Source of the DNA: Thelonectria olida
Lineage: Eukaryota; Ascomycota; Sordariomycetes; Hypocreales; Nectriaceae
NCBI GenBank assembly: GCA_020736575.1
Contig: JAGPYM010000014.1
Location: 186,001 to 250,000, forward strand
Length of the DNA: 64,000 nt
Direction: 5' to 3'
Numbering within the stretch: position 1 is the stretch's first letter; the number at the start of each line of letters is the position of its first letter. A program made the translations under genes and the position numbers. The notes under the pieces were generated by a model. The model did no database searches and had not been told where the DNA came from. It worked only from the letters and a program-made list of their open reading frames with translations. Positions 55,104-64,000 of this stretch are shown here, piece by piece.

Positions 55104-56965
55104 TGGGTTCTTGAGTGGCTTTGGGATATCCTTTTGACTGTGGCACCCTTGATGTTCATTGGTAAGGAGTTGACGTATTTCTAATTATACACCAAATGCT
55201 AAACATGCTCTTAAGTCTTGTCAGTCCTGGTTCTACGTCTCGATGGTCAACTCCATTCCGACCACGGAGAAATGGTCTTTGATCTCGCCCGTCTAGGCCC
55301 TACTATTTATCCTATTCTTTTCGCCACTATTTCTAGCCGATTTTATAAGAACTTGGCTCGCTGGCGTCTCGAGCAACCAAAAGGTATCGGCCTTGGTGCT
55401 CTAGAGCAGATATCCGGGAGTCAGACCTTTGCAGGAGCTTTTGAACGACTCCTTTTCGTCCGAACGCATGTGCTAATCGGAGCTGCCATTCTGGTGGCAT
55501 GGGCGATGTCTCCCCTCGGCGGCCAAGGAACCTCAAGGATGCTCATATTTGGGAAGAGCACAACGTCCAGGACCGGAACTGTCTATTATCTTCATCCAAG
55601 CTATCAGTTTTCCTACACCACCCAGCAGTATACGACAGATATGGCTACAACTAACTGGGATGTACTGTATGCAGGGTCCTTGTTATCCTCGCAAAGCCAG
55701 AAGCAATCTGCGAGGGATCTGTGGGATTTACCGAGAATGCCCCCAAAGACTCCTCATACGACGTTGACAATGACCTCTTTACTAGCAACAGGGCCTTTTA
55801 CGTGTCACTGTTGGGCACTTAGATTCAGGGCCTTGATTTCGCCACTGGTGAAACCCAGTACAATTTCGATGTCGAAACCCCATATGTCGACTTTACTTGT
55901 CGTCTTATTGGAAGCAATTCTTCCGAGGCACCCCAGTCAATTCGGACTCTAACCTCTGGAAGTGGAGATGAAGATTCATTTACCACGTTTGGTGCAAACG
56001 TAACTGGGCCAAACCCATGGGGAGCATGGGGAGACCCGGATATCACGCCATCCTTGCACCTCATTTACGCCAGCATGCGCAAAAGCTTCGCGCCCAATAT
56101 ATCGTATGTACAATACCCAAGCTACTACGTTGTGTTCAACTGCACCATGGAGGTTATTGTTGTTCAAACAGAAATGCAATGCGGGCCTCGTCCTTCGTCA
56201 ACAAGCTGCTCTGCGAAGCGACAACGTCGTGTGAGCGACCAGCGAGCCGCGCACAACTATTTCTCAAATATCTTCAAGAACAGACCAATCCTGAACAACT
56301 TTCTCAATTCATGGCAGCGGTCATCTGGAATAGTCCCTGAAGCTATGATTACTCCTGCTGACAGCTATATCTCGGGAAACGCTCACCCGTACGCCGCCTC
56401 CGAGCTGACCACACCCTGGGGGGACGGGCTCGATGGACCAGCCTTCTCTAAGCGCCTTACCACCTCTTTCAACACCTTCTGGCAGGGAACCCTCGACCCT
56501 TTTGGCCACACTAACGTCTCCTTCAAAAGCGACATTAGCAGTAACCAGCAGAGCATGAAGTCGCCAAGCGACGAGCCGTTTATGAACTCCACCCAAGCAA
56601 GAGCAACGATGAGTCACAACGTGTATAAGGCAAACCGTTACTGGATCACAATCGTGTTGGTGACCACATTCATCCTGTAGATACTGGCTGTTATAGGCCT
56701 CGGGCTGAGACTTGTCATTCGCGGACCCGACGTCCTCGGGTTTGCAAGCTCGATGACCAGGGAGAACCCTTATGTGGCCCTGCCTCCGGGAGGATCTGGG
56801 CTGGACGGACCAGAGAGAGCAAAGATATTACGAGAGGTCCGAGTGCGACTGGCAGGTGTCCGCCCAACAGAGGAAGTTGGCTATGCCGCCCTCAAAGCTG
56901 TTTCTGCTGAAGGGGAGACCAAATCGAGTGAGGGACCATTTATTCGTAAGAGACTGTACTTGTAG
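55104..56965 (+). pseudogene. Broken large membrane protein, partner of copy B
   Basis: An exon at 55104-55165 (WVLEWLWDILLTVAPLMF) is joined by an intron to LVLRLDGQ near 55225. The frame then runs through PTIYPILFATISSRFYKNLARWRLEQPKG and AWAMSPLGGQ. A frameshift occurs at about 55690-55740. The continuing frame carries TAG at 55820-55822 and again at 56678-56680, the latter inside a TM helix that resumes directly after it (ILAVIGLGLRL) and ends at 56965. Intact fungal relatives of this uncharacterised membrane family run through such positions without stops. Both stop codons could come from CAG by a CpA to TpA change. The gene sits head to tail with copy B. Confidence 0.68.
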
Positions 56966-57207
56966 AGGGGGCCGAGCTCTGGCGATCAAATAGGATTAGA
57001 CGAAGAGGATTAGATAAATGGGATTTTCAATCGGCATCTGTGACATACCATCGATTAACAGTCGGCCGCACTGACTCGTCTTGCGTGTTCGAAGTCATCA
57101 CCATGCGGCAATAATAATTTCTGTTATTCAACTCCAGAAGGCGACTTGGAGACGTCTTTTCCTATTGAACTAAAATTTCTCAAACTGCCCGCGTGCCAAT
57201 GTACCGC

Positions 57208-59839
57208 TCAAAGGGTGACTTCTGGATTATTCTTCCGCTCTGCCATCAGGTTCAAAGCACTTCCAGCCTTGAAATACTCAATCTGTTCCTGAGTCATCGT
57301 ATGACTAACCTCCGTAGCCCACACGGAAGCCCTATCAGTCGTCGACGAAACCTTGATCGTCACCGGCTTCCCAACAGCCAGATCCTTCAGTTCTACAATG
57401 CTAATGCGGTCTGACGACTTGATGCGATCGTAATCGCTCTCCTTGACAAAAGTCAGCGCCAACACACCCTGCTTCTTCAGATTAGTCTCGTGGATACGCG
57501 CAAAGCTCTTTGCAACGATGGCAACGCAGCCGAGGTACCGCGGTTGCAGGGCAGCGTGCTCTCGGGACGAGCCCTCGCCGTAGTTGTGATCCCCAATCAC
57601 CACCCAGGGTTGTGCGAGTTGTCGATATGTCTTGGCCGTTCCCGGAACATCGCCCTCTTCTCCAGTGAGCCAGTTGCGCACCGTGTTGACCTTTCCAGTC
57701 TCGGCATTCACCGCGCCAATCAGGGTGTTGTTGGAGATGTTTTCAAGGTGACCTCTGTATCGGAACCAGGGACCGGCGGGGGTGATGTGATCTGTCGTGC
57801 ATTTCCCCTTGGCCTTGATGAGAATGACGCAGTCTTCGTGGTCGGATCCTGACCAGCGAGGGAATGGAGCAAGCCGCTGTAGGCGTTCTGATGTGTCGGA
57901 TATTTGAATCTCAACTGCTTCGCGTCCAGATGAGGGAGGACCGGAATACACATGATCCGTGTTCGCATACCCGTTCGATGGTAGGGACTCTCCAGATGGT
58001 GGCTGGAAACGGAATTCTTCTCCGTTGGGAGTTCGAAGGCTATCCTTTGTGGGATCAAACGACAGATCATCTGAGAAGATCTTTGCCATGACAATCTCTG
58101 GCGATGCTAGGAAGATGTTCGTCGCTGGGTTACCATCTAGTCTGCCAGTGAAATTGCGGTTGTATGAAGTGATGATGGAGTTTTCGGTTCCCTAGCCACA
58201 GTTAGCCCTCTGCAACGCATCGTATTAGGTGAAAGAACTGCACTATTGCTCACCTTTTTCATATCCTGACGATCCCATGATCCACAGCATGGTCCGCAGG
58301 CATTAGTGAGCAACGTGCTTTCTAGCTTAGCAAACGTCTCAAGAGCACCGCTGTCTTCCAACGTTTGTCTCGTTTGCTCACTACCAGGGGACAAGAGAAG
58401 GGGCATCTTAGGAGTCAACCCAGCATTCAACGCTTGCTTTGCAACGTCGGCTGCTCTCGTCACATCTTCAAACGAGGAATTTGTGCAAGAGCCGATCAGT
58501 CCGGCAGTCAGATTTCTCGGCCAAGCCTCTCGATGGACACTTTCTGCAAATTTTGACAGAGGCGTGGAAAGATCCGGAGTAAAAGGCCCGTTGATGGTCG
58601 GCTCGAGAGATGAAAGGTCGATTTCCACAACCCTGTCGTATTCGACACCGGAATCAGCGCGTAGCTCATGAGAGGCAAACCGGACGGCCTGCGCAATTTC
58701 GTCGCGGTGAGTTGCTTCCAAATAGCGACTCATGGCCTCGGTGAAAGGAAACACGGACGTCGTAGCACCAGTTTCCGCCTAAAGTTGCATCAGCACATGA
58801 CAAATCAAGACCCTCGGGCGTTTGCGTTTGCGATGCAGATGGTTCAGGGAGTACTCACGCCCATGTTGCAGATGCTCGCCATGCCAGTGCATGAGATGGT
58901 GTTGACACCAGGGCCAAAGAACTCGACTATAGACCCAGTTCCTCCCTTGACGGTGAGAATGCCGGCAAGAGTATTGATGATGTCTGAGGACATGAAAGTC
59001 AGCATCACGTATAATTGTGCGAGCCGATACATTGCGTACCTTTCGGTGTGGCCCATCCGCTAAGTCTGCCAGTTAGGCGAACACCAATAATCTTGGGTGC
59101 CGTCAGCTCAAAGTGAAGACCGGCCATGACATCAACAGCGTCTGCTCCTCCGACGCCAATGGCAATCATGCCCAAACCTCCGGCATTAGGAGTGTGAGAG
59201 TCAGTCCCAACCATAAGACCACCCGGAAAAGCGTAGTTCTCAAGGACTGTCTGATGGATGATGCCTGCGCCCGGCTTCCAGAATCCCATGCTATAGCGCT
59301 TTGCGGCGCTTGACATGAAGTCATATACTTCACTATGTGTATTTAGAGCATTTGGTAGATCCGTATCATGTCCATTTTTACCCACGATCAAATGGTCACA
59401 ATGGATGGTGGTCGGCACGGCCGTGGAGTCTAGCCCGGCCGACATGAACTGGATGAGAGCCATTTGAGCAGTGGCATCTTGACAAGCAATACGACGCGGC
59501 CTCAATTTAAGCTGCGTTTTCCCTCGCTGGAATTGCCCATCTCCCAAGTTGTCTGTGTAAGAGAAGAGGATTTTCTCTGCATAAGATAGAGGCCGTTGCA
59601 GGCTAGGAAAGTGAATATCAGCTTTCGTTCGTGTAACCCTTTACTTGTGATGCTTACATGTTGCGACTTTGCTCAATCTTTCGGACCAAGTCCGCGTAGT
59701 CGATGGTGTGGTTTGGCTCAAAACGGCTCAGTTTCGCAGTTGATGAGACATTGCTCGCTGTTGCAAGTGTTCGTCGACTGCATGCTTTCGAGCACAAAGC
59801 CTTTGTCCAGGCCGAGGACAAGCCGGGTCTAACGCCCAT
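57208..59839 (-). CDS. Mitochondrial aconitase paralogue
   Basis: Multi-exon, about 770 residues, ATG at 59837-59839. N-terminal Arg/Ala leader ([23 protein letters not shown]). Aconitase motifs: [36 protein letters not shown] and ACGPCCGSW, which supply the three 4Fe-4S cysteines, and [17 protein letters not shown] in the swivelling domain. Length and order are those of mitochondrial aconitase. The primary TCA enzyme is normally elsewhere, so this is probably a paralogue. It is divergent over 355 bp from a Yhm2-like citrate carrier, suggesting a citrate/isocitrate/aconitate shuttle for a specialised pathway (inference). Confidence 0.9.
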
Positions 59840-60194
59840 GGCTGCTTTCTTGGTCGTTAAAAAATAGAGAGGAGGGCAGGATAAGGCCTGGAGGTGGCCC
59901 AGATAGCTTGTATGATTACAATCGTTGAGGCCCTGATTCGCTTTCCGTTGCTTTTTAGATTGCTGCGTTTAGACGAGACTCGTCGGAAGGATCCGAGACG
60001 GCAATTTGGTGTCATCGGTTAGGGCCGACACTTTCGGGTTGACTCCGTGAGGACCCAGCCTCTTACCAAAGAAGTAGCAGTTATTTTGATCGACTGTCCT
60101 CAAGTCGGTGGTTCATGAGTTATCCAGCTGAAGAACTCTGCCCAATTCTAGTCTGCTCAAGTGAAATCCTGTCTCCGTGTTAGGAACTCCCAGA
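59840..60194. promoter_or_regulatory. Bidirectional promoter, aconitase / carrier
   Basis: 355 bp between divergent ATGs. No strong palindrome seen. Confidence 0.5.
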
Positions 60195-61467
60195 ATGGCA
60201 CTATCACCAGTCCGTGCCGCGCCCTCAATGGCGATTGAGAAGAGGGAAACGCCCTGGAGTAACCTGGCGGTGGGTGCATGCATGAACATATTCCAAGGTG
60301 AGGATTCTCTTTAGACTCTCCATAGCTGCCGCCAAGTGTCTTACTGATTTTGATAGTTACCTCTTTGGGACAACCGATGGAAGTCATCAAGACTCACGTA
60401 AGGGATGGTCACTTGCTTGAATGACCAGTACTGATATCCGGCAGGTCGCTGCTAACAGAGGTGATTTGCTATCTGATGCATTGAAGAAGACCTGGAACCG
60501 AGGAGGTGTCCGTGGTTTCTACCAAGGCCTCATACCATGGGTTTGTCTTGAAGTACCCTCAAATGTAGACAATATCCGCCAACTAATCACTGAGAAACAG
60601 GCATGGATCGAAGCCTCGACGAAGGGTTCTATCTTGATTTTAACATCTACCGAAGTTGAACACTATTCGAAAAGGTACCTTGGAGTCGGAAACAGCTGGG
60701 CGGGCGTCCTTGGAGGCGTTGCGGGAGGTGCCGCTCAGGCCTATCTCACAATGGGTAAGCAATACGAGTTCTTGTAGTGTGTAGCAAGTCGGCTAACATC
60801 TTCATAGGAATGACAACATGCATGAAGACCATCGAGGTCACGAGGTCAAAAGTGGCCCAAGCCGGAAGTCGTGTACCTGGCACAATGGAGACATTCGTGC
60901 AAATTCTAAAAACCAAGGGAATTCGAGGCGTCAACCGGGGGGTGAACGCTGTCGCCCTTCGCCAGATTACCGGGTGGTCATCACGAATCGGAATCTCCCG
61001 ATTTGCTGAAGGCCGACTCCGATCTATTCGTGGCAAGGCCTCGACAGAACGACTGAGCCTGACTGAGAAGATCTTGGCTTCCACATTTGGTGGTGCTTTG
61101 AGCTGTTGGAACCAGCCGTTCGAGGTAAGCAGACACCTGGTATCAATGTTGCTGTCGTTGACTGTTTCGTGAAGGTTGTCCGAGTCGAGATGCAGTCTCT
61201 AAAAACAGACCCAACGCGGCCGGCAGAGGTTACCATGGCCTCGGCAGCCAGGCACATTCTTCGCGAATCGGGTCCCAAGGGCTTCTTCCGCGGAGTGGTT
61301 CCCCGGATCGGCGTTGCAGCGTGGGCGACTATATGCATGGGTAAGTCTCCGGTCCCATTCCGTTCACGATGGCTTCTAACGCCCCTCTAGTCGGGTTTGG
61401 TGACACGATGAAGGAAGCAGTCTCGCAACATCTGAGCGGCAAGTCTAGAGCTGGAGATGCTCTGTAG
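60195..61467 (+). CDS. Mitochondrial carrier, Yhm2-like (citrate/oxoglutarate)
   Basis: Seven exons, about 300 residues, ATG at 60195. The first repeat reads LAVGACMNIFQVTSLGQPMEVIKTHVAANR, the variant carrier signature of Yhm2 rather than the standard PxDxxRxR. The second repeat has MTTCMKTIEVTRSK; the third has LSCWNQPFEVVRVEMQS. GLIPWAWIEASTKGS is also Yhm2-like. Yeast Yhm2 exchanges mitochondrial citrate for cytosolic oxoglutarate. Head-to-head with the aconitase paralogue, it could export citrate or an aconitate-type acid. The last intron splits AWATICM from VGFGDTM. Confidence 0.88.
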
Positions 61468-62336
61468 AGATTCTATAGATTTTGGAAGAGAATAGTTCTC
61501 CATTTCACCGCTAGTTGCGCACCTCGGACTTCATCCAACACCGAGGCCGAGTTTTCGTACGACTGGAAATACGGACCTCGCATCGCCAAGCTGAAATCAC
61601 CCGACTTGCGTACGTACTGGAAACAAGTAATTGAGAGAGTCTGGCCATTGGGAAGCAACGAATCCAAGTGAATGACTAAACGAAATTTCGGCTTTGCTCT
61701 CGGGCGAGGTCGGAACATCGAGTATTTGGAATTGCGGTGCCGTTCGGGATGTGTCGGGGGTGCATCGGGCAGCGTGAAAACGGCAACGCGCGAGATGCGA
61801 TGTGGAATCGTCACATGGGGGCTTAAAATAGGGAACAGTGTCATGCTACGCCCGTTTCATCTGCTTTGTAATGCACCGAGTTTCCGGGTGGCCAGCGAGG
61901 CATGGGGATATTTGACCTATGGCACTTCCGCGGAGATGCTCGAGGACGCACACCAACTCAGCAGATCTGGCAAAAGCGTGAGAGTCGACATCAAGATTAT
62001 TTTCAAAACTCGCTGCTTCGCCGAGAAATGTATCCCACACCGGGCGCTGATTGGACAATGCCTCTAAGACTTTGTATATACGAGCTCGTTCATGATGCGA
62101 CACGTCAGACCATCGTCAGTGACTTTTCCACGGAGGTGTAATTGCTGGACCCGGCGGAAGCGAGGGCGACGGACCATCTTATAGTAATCAATAAATGTCT
62201 ACCCGTTGTACCGGAACTATTGGATGTATAAAGATCTTGGCATGAATCTCGAATCTATCCTCGCTATCCAGCACCACAACAACCATCACTGATCTGAACC
62301 ACAACACCCAATCATTCGCACATTCTTCGAATCAAA
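61468..62336. other. Intergenic, P450 promoter region
   Basis: 869 bp. Small open frames on both strands lack any recognisable feature. Confidence 0.5.
62227..62233 (+). promoter_or_regulatory. TATA box TATAAAG
   Basis: 104 bp upstream of the P450 ATG, followed by a CA-rich leader, a normal fungal layout. Confidence 0.5.
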
Positions 62337-63968
62337 ATGGCAACTGAAACTCAAACCATCAGCGCGACCGAGGAAGCTCCTCAGTTTCCCTTTCAACGAG
62401 CCTCTGCTCTTGAACCTCCGGTAGAGTACGCAAAGCTCCGGGCTACCGAACCAGTCTCCCAGGTCAAACTCTATGATGGCAGCCTGGCATGGCTTGTGGT
62501 CAAGTACGATGATGTTTGCAAGGTTGCAACCGACCAGCGGCTCTCAAAGGTAAGGCTTGGCGTCCAGCCATTGACATCATGCTTGGCGACGACGACTTAC
62601 ACGACAACAGCAACGAACCCGATCTGGATTCCCCGAGTTGAGCGCTGGAGGCAAGGCCGCCGCCAAGAACAAGCCGACCTTTGTCGATATGGATGCGCCT
62701 GCTCACATGCATCAGAGGTACCTAATTGATGACGCTCCTTGTGGAAACTAGACTCTCAATTGCTAATGCCCCATCTCTCAGAGACATGGTAGAGCCACTA
62801 TTCGTCAAGGAAAAGGTCGAGGCCTTGAAGCCATACATCCAGAAGACGGCCGATGACCTTCTCGACGCGATGATCGCAGGCGGATGCGACGAACCGGTCG
62901 ACCTCATCGACAAGTTTGCACTCCCCGTCCCATCTTACGTCCGTTATTCCTCCCAAACATTATACATGGCCCAGACGTACTCATACTAGAGTAGATTATT
63001 TACACCATTCTCGGTGTTCCGTTCGAAGACTTGGAGTATCTCACTCAGCAGAATGCTATCCGAAGCAACGGCAGTGGAACCGCGCAGGAAGCCGCTGCTG
63101 CTAACCAGTAAGATCAATTTCTAACTAAAAGACAGTCTAAACTAAAGCTGACTCGACAAAGGGAACTTCTCAACTATCTTGCTAACCTCGTCGACAAACG
63201 CCTTGAAGAACCCAAGGATGATTTGATCAGCAAACTCGTGGTAGAGCAGCTCAAGCTCGGCAACATTGAGAAGTCGGATGCGGTGCAGATTGCATTCCTC
63301 CTGCTTGTTGCCGGAAACGCGACCATGGTCAACATGATTGCTCTCGTAAGTACATGGAAATTGGCTTCAGTCAGTAGATGTGACTAACTCTCGCAGGGCG
63401 TCGTCACTCTTATGCAGCATCCCGATCAACTCGAAGAGCTCAAGGCAGACCCGTCCTTGGTTCCCGATTTCGTGAATGAGCTGTGCCGTTATCATACCGG
63501 CTCTTCCATGGCCATGAAGCGTGTTGCCAAGGTCGATATTGAACTGGGCGGAAAGGTAAGCGCGAGAGTGATGAACTTGGAGAGACTTGTCTGACTGTGA
63601 ACACTCTTAGACCATTCGTGCTGGCGAAGGCATCATCGCTGCAAACGCGTCTGCCAATCGCGACGAGGACATTTTCCCCGATGCCGATACGTTCAACCTC
63701 CACAGGGAGCAAGTCCAGGGCCCCTACGATGCCTTGGGCTTCGGTTACGGTCCCCATCGCTGCATCGCCGAACATCTTGCTCTGGCTGAAATGCAGATCG
63801 TGTTCAGTAAGTTTCGTCGCTAAAAGTTTGGGAATGACAAACTAACATCACATAGCGACACTATTGACCAAGCTTCCCAGCCTCAAGGTCGCGATCCCGC
63901 TTGAGGAGGTTTCATATAGCCCTCTCCATCGGGATGTTGGTGTTCTTGAGCTCCCCGTGGTTTGGTAA
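62337..63968 (+). CDS. CYP55A: Nitric oxide reductase, cytochrome P450nor (CYP55)
   Basis: Eight exons, about 400 residues, apparently intact to the TAA at 63966-63968. It matches fungal P450nor throughout: FPFQRAS start, [38 protein letters not shown] and [16 protein letters not shown]. The I-helix is [13 protein letters not shown], with Asn where ordinary P450s have Asp/Glu. Heme loop [14 protein letters not shown]. The enzyme reduces NO to N2O with NAD(P)H directly, without a reductase partner. The B-prime helix reads SAGG where the Fusarium enzyme has SASG (from memory); Gly there is linked to NADPH acceptance. No mitochondrial leader, so likely the cytosolic form. Confidence 0.95.
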
Positions 63969-64000
63969 GGAGTGGAATGAATGAGAAGTACAAGCGAGAA

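Noticed and set aside
1..64000. CRISPR arrays, insertion sequences, tRNA or rRNA genes, viral or toxin genes
   Set aside because: None seen by eye. Small RNA genes could be missed without a covariance-model search.

Overview
The window is nuclear DNA of a filamentous ascomycete, most likely Sordariomycetes/Hypocreales. The genes carry many short (about 50-80 nt) GT-AG introns. There are four Zn2Cys6 regulators (one cut by the left edge), a HET-domain gene, a fungal P450 nitric oxide reductase and an AT-rich, RIP-like relic. About 25 genes and three broken genes are supported. I saw no tRNA, rRNA, CRISPR array or insertion sequence by eye.

Layout. 0-4.7 kb: the 3' part of a Zn2Cys6 regulator and a ZIP metal transporter. 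4.8-15.4 kb: an accessory catabolic block with a Zn2Cys6 regulator, an NmrA/isoflavone-reductase-like protein, a choline/amino-acid permease, a salicylate-hydroxylase-like FAD monooxygenase, a monocarboxylate-type MFS transporter and an EutQ-like cupin. 16.3-18.8 kb: a polytopic membrane protein of unknown role and a secreted PL9-type pectate lyase.

19.5-34.0 kb is the most striking part. It holds a membrane-anchored protein with a linalool dehydratase/isomerase (Ldi) domain, a zinc aryl/allyl-type alcohol dehydrogenase, an aldehyde dehydrogenase, a GPR1/FUN34/YaaH transporter, a Zn2Cys6 regulator and an acyl-CoA ligase. This is the same order of chemistry as the bacterial linalool/geraniol to geranic acid to geranoyl-CoA route. 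The intergenic regions of this segment contain 11 copies of CGGTCCG (or its complement CGGACCG). By eye I found only four other copies in the window, all inside coding sequence. The segment therefore looks like a fungal terpenoid-alcohol catabolic regulon with its own operator. A copper P1B-ATPase follows at 34.7-37.5 kb and shares the last promoter.

37.9-48.8 kb: a broken cysteine-rich membrane protein, a HET-domain gene, then a second catabolic set: Zn2Cys6 regulator, amidohydrolase (2-pyrone-4,6-dicarboxylate-hydrolase type), MFS sugar/quinate-type transporter and a PrpF/oxalomesaconate-tautomerase-type isomerase with an apparent mitochondrial leader. An identical 14-bp palindrome, TCGGATGCATCCGA, sits in front of the amidohydrolase and the PrpF gene.

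48.9-57.0 kb looks like an inserted or decaying island. It has an AT-rich relic, then an intronless 1166-residue gene that fuses an SbcD/Mre11-type phosphoesterase to an SbcC/Rad50-type ATPase in one chain, then two neighbouring membrane-protein pseudogenes whose nonsense codons fit CpA to TpA changes. 57.2-64 kb: a mitochondrial aconitase paralogue divergent from a Yhm2-like citrate carrier, and an intact CYP55 nitric oxide reductase whose cofactor-selecting helix carries Gly at the position associated with NADPH use.
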